DNA from: Sphingopyxis sp. YF1
GTDB taxonomy: Bacteria; Pseudomonadota; Alphaproteobacteria; Sphingomonadales; Sphingomonadaceae
Reading direction: 5' to 3'
Assembly (NCBI RefSeq): GCF_022701295.1
Contig: NZ_CP033204.1
Span: 3,810,501 to 3,874,500 of the forward strand
Length of the DNA: 64,000 nt
Every line of letters starts with the position of its first letter. The stretch's first letter is position 1. Below are positions 28,101-35,538 of the stretch, in pieces. The translations under genes were made by a program, and so were the position numbers. The notes under the pieces were generated by a model, which was not told where the DNA came from, ran no database searches, and worked only from the letters and a program-made list of their open reading frames with translations.

Positions 28101-28438
28101 CGCTCGGCGACCTGCTGGCGTGCGAAATAGAGGTCGGTGCCGTCGGAGAAGACGAGCGTGACCTGCGAAAAGCCGTTGCGCGAGATCGAGCGCGAGCCGG
28201 TCAGGCCGGGAATGCCTGCCATCGCGGTCTCGACCGGAAAGGTGACGAGCCGCTCGATGTCGACCGGGCCGAGGTCGGGCGCGGCGGTGTTGATCTGTAC
28301 CTGCTTGTTGGTGATGTCGGGGACCGCGTCGATCGGCAGCTTCAAAAGCTGCGCGATGCCGAAGGCGGCGACGATCAGTGTGGCGACGATGACGCTCCAG
28401 CGAAAGCGGATCGACGCTGCGATGAGTTTCTCGATCAT
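25193..28438 (-). CDS. Heavy-metal efflux RND inner-membrane pump, CzcA/CusA family
   Basis: 1081 residues, the standard HME-RND length. The N-terminal TM1 (FRWSVIVATLIVAAFGIAQL) is followed by PIDAVPDITNKQVQINT, a CzcA hallmark, then a periplasmic porter domain. Next come the TM block with FGLIVDGSIIIIENCLQRLA (essential proton-relay acidic residue region) and GVEGKTFSPMAITVMLAL, a second porter domain, and a C-terminal TM bundle with LSGVTVLNGLVVMT. It exports divalent (Co, Zn, Cd) or monovalent (Cu, Ag) cations; the DFGLxVDG form suits the CzcA/CnrA divalent group. It is last in a minus-strand operon with adaptor and outer-membrane factor genes, and only 85 bp from the B12 riboswitch, so cobalt may be a relevant substrate. 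Confidence 0.93.
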   Translation of the reverse strand: MIEKLIAASIRFRWSVIVATLIVAAFGIAQLLKLPIDAVPDITNKQVQINTAAPDLGPVDIERLVTFPVETAMAGIPGLTGSRSISRNGFSQVTLVFSDGTDLYFARQQVAERLNQAKGALPDDAEPAMGPVSTGLGEVLMYVVDFAPRPAAAKGRAAGTPGFQPDGSYLTPAGERLTDEVARQGYLRSVQDWVIAPQLKTVAGVAGIDSIGGYEKQFVVQPDVAKMASYGIAFADLADALERANISVGANFVERGGEAFLVRADGRIRTLDEIARAAVASRGGVPVLVRDVATVSIGGDLRTGSATRNGKEVVVGTALMLAGGNSRIVAADVATRLKAVAPSLPPDIAVEAVLDRSALVDATIGTVEKNLAEGALLVVAVLFWLLGNFRAAIIAALVIPISFLVMGTGMTATGTSGNLMSLGALDFGLIVDGSIIIIENCLQRLAHRQQAEGRLLTTSERLHEVFEASREMIRPTLYGQAIIFLVFVPLLAFTGVEGKTFSPMAITVMLALAGAFVASLTFVPAMVALLIRGEVAEKDVRAIAWVKHRYAPLLQRIVARPWPWVGAGAGTFGAAALAFAMLGSEFLPVLGEGNLAMQALRIPSTSLAQSTAMQRQVEARVATLPEVAFVYSKTGTAEVASDPMPPNASDTFIILKPRDEWPAGVETRGDVIARVEERLAPLVGNAFEISQPIQLRFNELIAGVRGDVAVKIYGDDLDAMERTAAEVAAVLDGVKGAADVKAEQTAGFPVLDVRFDRDAIARHGLDLRDVSDTVAAAMGGRTAGIVFEGDRRYDIVVRLGDAVRNDLDAVGALPVLLPGEGGARASVPLRELARFTFSEGLNQVSRENGKRRVVVQANVRGNDLGSFVAEARAKVAEQVKLPPGSFIEWGGQFENLQAASARLALVIPLVFAAIFALLFVALGGVRQSLAVYSAIPLALAGGVFALLFAGLPFSVSAAVGFIVLSGVTVLNGLVVMTSINQRLAAGRTVDAAIAEGMMERVRAVLMTGIVPAIGFVPMALATGTGAEVQKPLAIVVIGGLMTSTLLTLFVLPAIGRLLLRPPAAADGAHEELRPDAPQAAG

Positions 28439-28439
28439 C

Positions 28440-29612
28440 TCAATGCTCCGCCTCGCCCTTGCCGATCTCGGCCTTGAGCAGGAAGGCGCCGCGCGTCGCG
28501 ACGAGCGCCCCGGGTTTCAGCCCGGCGACGATCTCGATGCGTCCGGCGCTGCGCTGGCCGGTGGTGACGGGGGTTGCGCGAAATCCCTTGGCCGATCGCT
28601 CGAAGACCATTTCGCGCCCCTCGATCGTCTGCACCGCCTCTTCGGGCAGCGCGATCGTGGTTGTCGCAGCGCCCGTCCGCGGCGCGATGCGCACGCGCAG
28701 CGCCTGACCCGGCGCCAGCGGTGCGCTGCCTTCGGGGTGGAGGACGATGGTGATCGACCGGCTGTCGGGGTCGAGCCCCGGCGTGGCGGACCGGACGGTT
28801 GCGGGCAGCACCGCGCCGCCGGGCAGTTCGATCGCCGCGCGGTCGCCCGGGCGGACGCGCCGCGCATCGGGGGCGGGGACCGCGGCATGGACTTCGATCC
28901 GTTCGGGGTCGGAGATCCGGAACAGTTCGGTTCCCGCGGTGACATGCGCGCCCAGCCGGGCGTCGGCGCGCGTCACCTGGCCCGAGATCAGGCTGACCAC
29001 CGCGAGCCGGCGGCCGTCGCCGCTCAGCTTCGACGAAGCGGCGGCGGCGTCGGCGCGCCGCGCCTCGGCCTCGGCCTCGGCGAGCGCCGCGGCCGCGCCT
29101 TCCAGGTCCTGCCGTGCCGTCACCCGTGCGTCGAACAGGCGTTTTTCGCGGCTATAGGCCGATCGTGCGAGCGCGAGCCTCGCCGCCGCGGCGCTGCGTT
29201 CGGCGGCGAGGCTCGCGGCCTCGCGGCTCTCCATCGTCGCGACGACGTCGCCCGCGCGAACGCGGTCGCCGAGGCGCCGGTCGATGCGAACGATGGTGCC
29301 GTCGGCGCGCGCCGCGAGGACGGCCTCGCCGTCGGGGGTGGCGGCAACGCGCGCCTGGGCGATGATCTCGGCCCCCAATCCGCCCGCCACCGCGCCTTCG
29401 GTGACGATCCCCGCGGCGCGGGCGCGCGCGGCGTCGATGGCGACGAAACCTTCGTCGTCGTGCGTGTCTTCGCCGCCTGCGTCCGGCGTTGCGCCGGCCT
29501 CTGCGCCGGGGGCGAGGAGGGTGCGGCCAATCTGTACTCCGCCTGCGGCGGCGAGCAGGACGCCCGCTGTGCCGGCGGCGATCCATTTGATTCGATTGCG
29601 TTCGTTGGTCAT
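28440..29612 (-). CDS. RND efflux periplasmic adaptor (CzcB-type membrane fusion protein)
   Basis: About 390 residues. An N-terminal membrane anchor (WIAAGTAGVLLAAAGGVQIG) leads into an Asp/His-containing linker (GGEDTHDDEGFVAID). A barrel-sandwich lipoyl domain (DGTIVRIDRRLGDRVRAGD), an Ala/Arg-rich alpha-hairpin (ARSAYSREKRLFDARVTARQ) and beta-barrel domain (VRPGDRAAIELPGGAVLPAT) follow. It bridges the inner-membrane pump and TolC-like channel. ATG 29612 is chosen because AAGGA lies 7 nt upstream; a GTG 15 bp earlier is possible. One base separates it from the pump gene and it overlaps the upstream channel gene closely. Confidence 0.9.
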   Translation of the reverse strand: MTNERNRIKWIAAGTAGVLLAAAGGVQIGRTLLAPGAEAGATPDAGGEDTHDDEGFVAIDAARARAAGIVTEGAVAGGLGAEIIAQARVAATPDGEAVLAARADGTIVRIDRRLGDRVRAGDVVATMESREAASLAAERSAAAARLALARSAYSREKRLFDARVTARQDLEGAAAALAEAEAEARRADAAAASSKLSGDGRRLAVVSLISGQVTRADARLGAHVTAGTELFRISDPERIEVHAAVPAPDARRVRPGDRAAIELPGGAVLPATVRSATPGLDPDSRSITIVLHPEGSAPLAPGQALRVRIAPRTGAATTTIALPEEAVQTIEGREMVFERSAKGFRATPVTTGQRSAGRIEIVAGLKPGALVATRGAFLLKAEIGKGEAEH

Positions 29613-29623
29613 GTCGGGGTCCT

Positions 29624-30832
29624 TCACTGCGCGGCGGCGCGCGCGAGCGCGGCGAGCGCCAGCGCGCGGTCGAGCCGCGCTTCGATGATGTTGCGGCGGG
29701 CGGCGGTGAGCGCTTCGCGGGCGTCGATCAGCTCGACGAGCGAGAATTTTCCCGCCCGGTAACCGACCTCGGCGAGCCGGGCGGCCTCCTCGGCCTGCGC
29801 GAGCGACGGTCCGTCCAGCACCGCGAGCCGTTCGGCGGCGATGGTCGCGCGCAGCGCCGCGTCCTTGCGGTCGAACCCCGCCTCGAGGCGCGACTGCGCC
29901 AGCGCGGCGTCGGCGGCGAGCGTCTCGGCCTCGGCAGCGGCGATCCCGCCGCGGTTGCGGTCGCGCAGCGGCAGGGGGATCGAGATTCCGGCGATGATCG
30001 CGGTTTCGCGCGCTTCGCGAAAGTGGCGCACGCCGCCCGAAGCGGTGACGTCGGGGACCGCTTGGGCGCGCGCGAGCCGGACGCGCGCCTGCGCCGCCTC
30101 GCGCCCGGCGGCGGCGATGCGTTCGTCGAGGCTCGGCGTGTCCGGGGGGGCGGCGGCGATGCGCGGCGGCTCGCCGGCGACCGCCGACAGCTCGGGGTCG
30201 TCGTTTGCCGTCAGCATCGCAAGGCGGCGGCGCGCGGTGACAAATCGGCCCGCGGTCTGCGCCAGCTCGGCCTCGGCTTCGGCGACCAGCGCATCGGCGC
30301 GCAGCTTGCGAAGCGGAGGATCGCGCCCGACGTCGACAAGGTCGGTGGCGATGCGCGCGAGATCGCGCGCGCGGCCGAGCGATTCGCGCGCCAGCGCGCC
30401 GCGTGCTTCGGCGGCAAGCAGTTCGGCGTGCGCGGCGCGCACGTCATAGTCGAGCGCCGCCACCTCGCGCGCGAGCGCCAGCCGCGCGAGATCGCGCTCG
30501 GCGCCCGCAACCGCCCTGCGCGCGCGCCGCTTGCCGCCGAGCTCGAAGGACTGGCTGATCGCGAGCGTCGTTTCGGTCTGGCGAAAGCTGCGATAGGGGC
30601 CGGTGCCGCTGAAATTTTCGACATCGATCCCGAGTTCGGGGTTGGGCGCGACGCCGGCCTGCAGCGCGCGCGCTTCGGCGGCCTTCAGCTCGGCTTCGGC
30701 CTTCGCGATTCGCGGCGACGCGTCGCGGCCGCGGGCGAGGGCATCGTCCAGGGTAATGGGTGCAGCCAAGGCGGTCGGCCCGGCCACACAGAGCGTCCCC
30801 GCCAGCATGGCGGCGCGCAAATATGCATGCAT
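29624..30832 (-). CDS. TolC-family outer-membrane channel (CzcC-type)
   Basis: 402 residues. A signal peptide (MLAGTLCVAGPTALAAP) precedes two Ala-rich outer-membrane-efflux repeats; NPELGIDVENFSGTGPYRSF and ETTLAISQSFELGGKRRAR are CzcC-like motifs, and the second half has AGISIPLPLRDRNRGGIAAA and YRAGKFSLVELIDAREALTAA. It forms the trimeric exit duct of the metal pump. It is in the same minus-strand unit as the adaptor, 11 bp apart. Confidence 0.9.
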   Translation of the reverse strand: MHAYLRAAMLAGTLCVAGPTALAAPITLDDALARGRDASPRIAKAEAELKAAEARALQAGVAPNPELGIDVENFSGTGPYRSFRQTETTLAISQSFELGGKRRARRAVAGAERDLARLALAREVAALDYDVRAAHAELLAAEARGALARESLGRARDLARIATDLVDVGRDPPLRKLRADALVAEAEAELAQTAGRFVTARRRLAMLTANDDPELSAVAGEPPRIAAAPPDTPSLDERIAAAGREAAQARVRLARAQAVPDVTASGGVRHFREARETAIIAGISIPLPLRDRNRGGIAAAEAETLAADAALAQSRLEAGFDRKDAALRATIAAERLAVLDGPSLAQAEEAARLAEVGYRAGKFSLVELIDAREALTAARRNIIEARLDRALALAALARAAAQ

Positions 30833-30887
30833 GATCTAGCTCCTGATCGTCCGTACGGGGCGCGAACGGGGTCGCGCCGGGCGGCGA

Positions 30888-31229
30888 TCAGGCGGCGGGC
30901 GGCTCGGTGAGCGGCGCGGCGTCGTGCGGTTCCATCATCGATGCCGGCACGGGAAAGAGCGGGCCGCGGGCGCGAAGCCCGGTCCGCGCCGCGCCGGTTG
31001 CCGGCGGGACGAGCCCGTTCGAGCAATGATGATGATCGACGTGGATTGCGGCGGGTTGGCCGGGGTCGCCCGGCGCGTCGCGCGCGTCGTCGCGGGTTTC
31101 GGCGTGGCAATCGGTGTCGAGGATTTCGAAGGCGTGCCCCGCGGTTCCCGCGTCGGCGAAGGCGGGCACGACCAGACTGCCGAACAGCATCGACAGGATG
31201 AGCATCAGGGAGGTGAACGCCGCTCGCAT
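30888..31229 (-). CDS. Small His-rich periplasmic protein heading the efflux operon (CzcI-like)
   Basis: 113 residues: a Sec signal peptide (LMLILSMLFGSLVVPAFA) followed by a short polar chain containing ILDTDCHAET and IHVDHHHCSNG, a clear metal-binding cluster. Proteins of this kind (CzcI/CnrY-region style) often precede czcCBA genes and influence induction or buffer metal in the periplasm; the family label is tentative. ATG 31229 is selected since the signal peptide begins there, whereas the longer frame is antisense to tRNA-like sequence. It is 55 bp upstream of the channel gene, in the same direction. Confidence 0.72.
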   Translation of the reverse strand: MRAAFTSLMLILSMLFGSLVVPAFADAGTAGHAFEILDTDCHAETRDDARDAPGDPGQPAAIHVDHHHCSNGLVPPATGAARTGLRARGPLFPVPASMMEPHDAAPLTEPPAA

Positions 31230-31326
31230 CGGCGCCGCGCTACCACGAACCGGGGCGCGGCGGCAAGCGCCCGTCGCGCGCGGACAGGGGGATTGCGGGA
31301 CGCGTCTCACCGCGGCGGCAGGGAAA

Positions 31327-31371
31327 TGGCGCACCCGAAGGGATTCGAACCCCTGGCCTCTGCCTTCGGAG
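31327..31371 (-). other. attachment-site remnant: 3' half of tRNA-Arg(CCG)
   Basis: Read on the minus strand, this 45-nt stretch contains an anticodon loop CTCCGAA (anticodon CCG), the 3' anticodon stem GGCAG, variable loop AGGCC, T arm AGGGG-TTCGAAT-CCCTT, acceptor strand CGGGTGC, discriminator G and encoded CCA. The other half of the tRNA is missing: where CTGCC should form the 5' anticodon stem, the sequence is ACCTC and then unrelated AT-richer DNA. Integrases of the anticodon-loop class recombine at exactly this point. The remnant is therefore a likely att site marking one end of an integrated element. Confidence 0.82.
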
Positions 31372-31387
31372 GAGGTACTAGCATACC

Positions 31388-31474
31388 TACGACAGCAAAC
31401 GCCAGAGCAAGTTTTTAGTCCCTAAGATACTCTAATAACACGTTATTATTGATCTGCCGTTCTTCGCTGTCGTA
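31388..31474. repeat. Inverted repeats beside the att site (possible integrase arm sites)
   Basis: TACGACAGC (31388-31396) and its exact complement GCTGTCGTA (31466-31474) flank an AT-rich stretch that includes a small palindrome AATAAC-AC-GTTATT (31434-31447). The area between att and int is where integrase or excisionase arm sites are expected; function is inferred. Confidence 0.5.
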
Positions 31475-31503
31475 ACCTTGCATTCGCCCCGATTTCCTCC
31501 CGC

Positions 31504-31523
31504 GTGCTTACGTGGTGCTTACG
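31504..31523. repeat. Tandem GTGCTTACG direct repeat upstream of the integrase gene
   Basis: GTGCTTACG occurs at 31504-31512 and again at 31515-31523, an 11-bp period, i.e. one helical turn, ending 30 bp before the integrase start. This spacing suits cooperative binding by integrase or a regulator. Confidence 0.5.
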
Positions 31524-31553
31524 CGAAACGGGGTGAAATCGGGAGCGAACTCG

Positions 31554-32903
31554 ATGGCCAAACTTACAAAACGCGTAATTGAAGCTGCTGTAGCAGAAGA
31601 GAAGGATTATGTCCTTTGGGACGATGAGCTTCCCGGATTTGGCCTTCGCGTTTTCCCGACCGGGAAGCGCAGCTACCTGATCCAGTATCGATCGAGCGGG
31701 CGTTCGCGAAGATACACTATCGGCGTTCATGGCGTCTGGACGCCCGAGACAGCAAGGCGCGAGGCCAAGTCTCAGCTGGGGCGCGTGGCCCAAGGTGAAG
31801 ACCCGGCCGAAGAGCGCGCAGTGCTCAACAAGGCTGTGTCCATGAAGGAACTTTGCGAAGTCTACATGCAGGACCTCAAAGACGGCCTGATCCTCGGGAA
31901 GGGCGGTCGCCCAAAGAAAAAATCGACCGTGGATATCGATCTGGGTCGCATCGAGCGGCATGTGATTCCGCTTCTGGGGACCCGCCGCGTCAAGGATCTC
32001 ACCAAAGCGATCCTGACGAAGGTCATGCGCGACATCATGGCGGGCAAGACCAAGGCTTTCATCAAGACGAACAAGCTTCGCGGGCGCGCGAACGTAAGGG
32101 GCGGCCCGGGGACCGCGGCCAGGACGATTGGCTTGATCGGAGGGATTCTCACCTATGCGGTCGATCTCGGCATAATCGACAGCAATCCGGCTCATGGCAT
32201 CAAACGCCCCAAGGACAACGTCCGGTCGCGGCGGCTGAGTGACGGCGAATATCGCATCCTCGGGCGTATGCTTCGGGAAGCAGCACAAATCGAAAAATTC
32301 GGGCCCACGATCGAGATCATTCGCCAGATTGCGTTGACCGGGTGCCGGCGCAGTGAAATCATCACTCTCAAATGGTGCGACGTCGATATTGAGGGCAGCT
32401 GCCTCCGGCTCGCCGAAAGCAAGGAGGGCAAGTCGGTCCGACCTATCGGACTGCCGGTCGTGGAATTTCTGGAGCGACGCCAATGCGCCGACAATGGTAC
32501 ATATGTATTTGCAGGGCCGCGCGGAGAGGACACGTTTTTCGGAGGTCTGCCGAACCATTGGAACGAGATTTTTCTGGGTTCGCCTCTGGAGGGCGTGACG
32601 CCCCACGTGCTGCGCCACAGCTTTGCAAGCATCGGCAACGATCTCGGCTTCACCGAAGTTACGATTGCCGCTCTCATGGGACATGCCAAGGGAACCGTGA
32701 CGAGCAAATACATCCATGTACTCGACGCAGCGCTGGTAATGGCCGCTGATACGTTGGCGGGATATATAAGCGCACTGCTCGACGGCATGGTTTTCAAACA
32801 GCGCGCCTATTCGCTCGACAGAGAGGCCCGAAGGACCGCACTGGCCGAGTTTATCACGAGGCAGCAAACTTCCACCGCCCGCGCCCCCGCCAACCGAGGA
32901 TAA
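31554..32903 (+). CDS. Tyrosine-type site-specific integrase
   Basis: 449 residues. The N-terminal DUF4102-like arm-binding domain starts MAKLTKRVIEAA and contains YVLWDDELPGFGLRVFPTGK and YLIQYRSSGRSRRYTIG. A core-binding SAM-like domain follows. The catalytic domain has the full set: R265 with E268 in TGCRRSEIITLKW, H351-x-x-R354 in TPHVLRHSFASIG, H377 in LMGHAKGT, and nucleophile Y386 in SKYIHVLD. It integrates DNA at tRNA genes and probably acts on the tRNA-Arg remnant 180 bp upstream. ATG 31554 is preferred for its GGGAGCGA ribosome site; an earlier in-frame GTG lies inside the direct repeats. The gene looks intact. No excisionase or phage genes are adjacent. Confidence 0.95.
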   Translation: MAKLTKRVIEAAVAEEKDYVLWDDELPGFGLRVFPTGKRSYLIQYRSSGRSRRYTIGVHGVWTPETARREAKSQLGRVAQGEDPAEERAVLNKAVSMKELCEVYMQDLKDGLILGKGGRPKKKSTVDIDLGRIERHVIPLLGTRRVKDLTKAILTKVMRDIMAGKTKAFIKTNKLRGRANVRGGPGTAARTIGLIGGILTYAVDLGIIDSNPAHGIKRPKDNVRSRRLSDGEYRILGRMLREAAQIEKFGPTIEIIRQIALTGCRRSEIITLKWCDVDIEGSCLRLAESKEGKSVRPIGLPVVEFLERRQCADNGTYVFAGPRGEDTFFGGLPNHWNEIFLGSPLEGVTPHVLRHSFASIGNDLGFTEVTIAALMGHAKGTVTSKYIHVLDAALVMAADTLAGYISALLDGMVFKQRAYSLDREARRTALAEFITRQQTSTARAPANRG

Positions 32904-32988
32904 GCAGGTTCCTTAAAAACCGGCGCAGAGGATCCACCGCCTCCATCGCATATTAGCGGAGCGGAGCCGATGCGACGTACCAGCGTGA

Positions 32989-33564
32989 TTACGAGGGAAG
33001 AGGAGGGCCGCCATCGGCGCGAGCAGGTCTGCGGTCGGAGGCGAGTAGGCTCCAGAGCTTGACATCCTCGAGCATGCCCCATTTGCGCACCCGCTCGCGC
33101 AAATATCCCTCCGCGCGGAACCCCAGCCGATCAAGAAGCCTTTCCGACGCGGTATTGCGAATCATGTGATAGGCTTCGAGCCGGTTCATTCCGATGACAT
33201 CAAACGCGTAATTGATTAGTGCCTCTGCGGCCTCGCGCATGAGTCCTTTTCCCTCATGCTTTGATCCTATCCAGAAACTGATCTCTGCCTGACCATGATC
33301 ACGGTCGATACTATAAAGCGCGACGACGCCGATCAGTTCGCCGGTCGAAAGCAGTTCGACCGCGAATGGGAGGTTCGTGGCAGTTCGCGGGTCGGTCATG
33401 CTCTGATCAATGATTTTTTCAGCGTCCGGCTTGCCGAATGGGTGTGGGACCGAGATCGTCGCGTCGGCGATGCGACGGTCGTCCGCAATCGCGATCAAGG
33501 TCTCGACATCGTCGGCCGAAAACGCGCGAAGCCTGATTCTGGGAGTTGCCGCGACGCTATGCAT
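32989..33564 (-). CDS. GNAT family N-acetyltransferase (RimJ/RimL-like)
   Basis: 191 residues. It has the fold pattern PRIRLRAFSADDVETLIAIA at the N-terminus, then AVELLSTGELIGVVALYSID (strands 2-4), EISFWIGSKHEGKGLMREAA containing the Q/RxxGxG-like acetyl-CoA loop, and NRLEAYHMIRNTASERLLDRLGFRAEG, typical for RimJ/RimL-type acetyltransferases acting on proteins or amino compounds. ATG 33564 is chosen because GGAG lies 5 nt upstream; an ATG at 33600 lacks such a site. It faces the integrase gene, 85 bp apart, and may be element cargo. The substrate is unknown. Confidence 0.88.
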   Translation of the reverse strand: MHSVAATPRIRLRAFSADDVETLIAIADDRRIADATISVPHPFGKPDAEKIIDQSMTDPRTATNLPFAVELLSTGELIGVVALYSIDRDHGQAEISFWIGSKHEGKGLMREAAEALINYAFDVIGMNRLEAYHMIRNTASERLLDRLGFRAEGYLRERVRKWGMLEDVKLWSLLASDRRPARADGGPPLPS

Positions 33565-33658
33565 ATCCGCTCCGTTTGACACAGTGTCCAAGCCCGACAT
33601 CAAGCTAAGGAGCGTGCCGCCTAACCGCAGCCATCAGGCGCTTGATGCCGGTTGGCAG

Positions 33659-34360
33659 TCATTCCGACGTTGAGACCATCCGGCTTTTCTCCTGTTCCAT
33701 TGAAGCGTCCCTCGCCTCTCGAAGGCGTTCGAAGACGGCCTCTTCGATGGTCGGCCCTTTCGGTGAAAACATCGCACTCAGCCGCGAGTGAAGAAACAAC
33801 GCGCCGAAGACGCCGATTACCAGTGATCCAAGCCCCTTTATGAAAATCCACCCGAAGTCCTCGTCGCCGGGACCAAAGGCGCTCCACAGCTTGTAGACGA
33901 GGATGGGGCCTGCGATGACCATAGCCAGGCCGACAACCATTCCGAGCAGCCCCACCGGACCGCTGATCCGCTTGCGCACGCTGCTGTCGAAAAGGGTGTG
34001 TTTACTGGTGGAGTGATTGATCAGGCCGACCAGATTATCCCGGTCGCTACGCTGGCTATCCCCGGCCGATGCGAGATAAATCGCCGATACCCGCTGCCCT
34101 TCCCGAAACCCGAAGCCGACGCCGTGAGCCCGAATCTCGAACTCCTGCCCGGCATCGTCGCGCACAAACAATCTGAGCTCCTCGGTCGAGGTCGTCGATA
34201 CGTCTAAATCGCTGCGGCCATGGCCCGTCGCTGCGTCATGGGTGGTCGTCGTGCGCACATTGATGTCCGACCGCGACCAGTTCTGGTTCCCCTCGACTAC
34301 GCCTGTGCGGACTTCGACCACCGCTTCTTCCGGACTTGCAATCTTGCTCGCAATCGCCAT
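33659..34360 (-). CDS. Hypothetical membrane protein
   Basis: 233 residues. The N-terminal ~130 residues are soluble and rich in Thr, Ser and Asp (for example RTTTTHDAATGHGRSDLDVS), then a beta-rich patch EELRLFVRDDAGQEFEIRAH. Two transmembrane helices (VGLLGMVVGLAMVIAGPILV and FIKGLGSLVIGVFGALFLHS) follow, and a charged C-terminal tail. I do not recognise the family. Topology suggests a cytoplasmic N-domain on a small hairpin anchor. It is transcribed toward the GNAT gene, 94 bp from its start, and could share a transcript with it. Confidence 0.72.
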   Translation of the reverse strand: MAIASKIASPEEAVVEVRTGVVEGNQNWSRSDINVRTTTTHDAATGHGRSDLDVSTTSTEELRLFVRDDAGQEFEIRAHGVGFGFREGQRVSAIYLASAGDSQRSDRDNLVGLINHSTSKHTLFDSSVRKRISGPVGLLGMVVGLAMVIAGPILVYKLWSAFGPGDEDFGWIFIKGLGSLVIGVFGALFLHSRLSAMFSPKGPTIEEAVFERLREARDASMEQEKSRMVSTSE

Positions 34361-34651
34361 GCCGATCCCCCATCAGACGTCCCGATTAGAGACGACGCGA
34401 TTCACGGCGTCAAGGCAGGGCCGTGGAGGGTGCGGGACGCTGCCCCGCAGCCGACGTCGTTGTCTCGGGATCGTCCAAACAAAGGAGCGCGAACCGAAAG
34501 CTGGGAGTTGCGCGCGAAAATCCATCGCCGCGTGCTAGAGCAGGCGTATCCGAGACGCGGACGTGAGGCCTCTCGTCTCCGTAGGAAATTTGTGGCGATC
34601 CCTCTGAAAGCATGCATAAGTTTCGCATCCGGGGACAGGGGGAGAAAATTT

Positions 34652-35518
34652 ATGGGGGCCATCGATCGAACGACCGTGGCGCTGGTCGGCGGAGCAGCCA
34701 TGCTCGCAACCTCGCCCGCCTACGCCGCGGGCGCGCTGTCCATCGAACAGGGTGTCTATGCCGATGCCAGCGAGGGTTGCGCCAGCGCCAGCGCGGTCTT
34801 CTTCTATGACGGCGCAAACTTCGGACAGGTATTCCCCGGCGGCCCGGGCTACAAGGCGACCGCGCGCGTAAATATGATCCAGCGCAGCGGCCCTCCGCCG
34901 ACCGGTCGTCAATATGCAGGAACCAGCAAATATTATCTGGGATATACGCTCGCTTGGACTCAGGAAGACAGCGGGCCCTACGGAAGTCTCGCGGTGAAGG
35001 CGACCGCGCCCGGTAAGTTCACGATGCGGAGCGTCGATTTTCGGAACGGCACTGGCGGCGTCGACATCAGCGACACGCCATATCTGAAGTGCGACTTCGC
35101 CCAGCTTCCGGCGACGATGCAGAACGCGATCCGCGTAGCGCGGCCGCAACTGGCGGGAGGATCGAGCGACGCGCCGGTCGCCGCGCCCGGGCTTCCGCCT
35201 CCCATGGCCCCGTTCAATATTCGCCCGGGCCATTATATGCCTGTCCGCGCCGCCTGCGGTTCAAGCCAGGAGCTTATCCTTTATTATGACGGGAAGCGGA
35301 TAGGCTGGATCGACATGCAGGCTTTCAACCCCAATAAGATGAATGCTCTCGCGGGCGCAAAGCGGCGCGGCGCGGGGTGGGTCACCGACACAGCTACCGG
35401 CGAGACGTTGAGGGTCTTAGGTCCGGACCGGATTGCCATCGGCGACCCGGAGTTCGGCGAAGAGACATTGCGCTGGTGTCCCGCAGCGGAGGTGCGCGCG
35501 TCCGCACGGCCTCGATAG
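34652..35518 (+). CDS. Secreted hypothetical protein with an internal duplication
   Basis: 288 residues. A signal peptide (LVGGAAMLATSPAYAAG) is followed by two similar halves: LSIEQGVYADASEGCASASA... FFYDGANFGQV near residues 30-60 and FNIRPGHYMPVRAACGSSQE... LYYDGKRIGWID near residues 195-225, with Cys pairs and YDGxxxG in both. This looks like an old tandem domain duplication; a Pro-rich linker (PVAAPGLPPPMAPF) joins them. ATG 34652 has GGGGAG about 9 nt upstream; the upstream open frame overlaps a divergent gene region and lacks a signal. The family is not recognised; it is probably periplasmic. Confidence 0.75.
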   Translation: MGAIDRTTVALVGGAAMLATSPAYAAGALSIEQGVYADASEGCASASAVFFYDGANFGQVFPGGPGYKATARVNMIQRSGPPPTGRQYAGTSKYYLGYTLAWTQEDSGPYGSLAVKATAPGKFTMRSVDFRNGTGGVDISDTPYLKCDFAQLPATMQNAIRVARPQLAGGSSDAPVAAPGLPPPMAPFNIRPGHYMPVRAACGSSQELILYYDGKRIGWIDMQAFNPNKMNALAGAKRRGAGWVTDTATGETLRVLGPDRIAIGDPEFGEETLRWCPAAEVRASARPR

Positions 35519-35538
35519 CTGCTGCCTGACCCTCGGCA

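Noticed and set aside
25205..28477. 1090-residue plus-strand open frame across the RND pump
   Set aside because: Antisense to a clear CzcA-type pump; composition is Arg/Asp/His-rich shadow sequence.
31327..31420. Complete tRNA-Arg gene
   Set aside because: Only the half from the anticodon loop to CCA is present; no matching 5' acceptor, D arm or 5' anticodon stem is found on the adjacent side.
31114..31425. Open frame giving the WRTRRDSNPWPLPS-type peptide across the tRNA remnant
   Set aside because: This peptide is the well-known artefact of translating tRNA genes and is not a protein.
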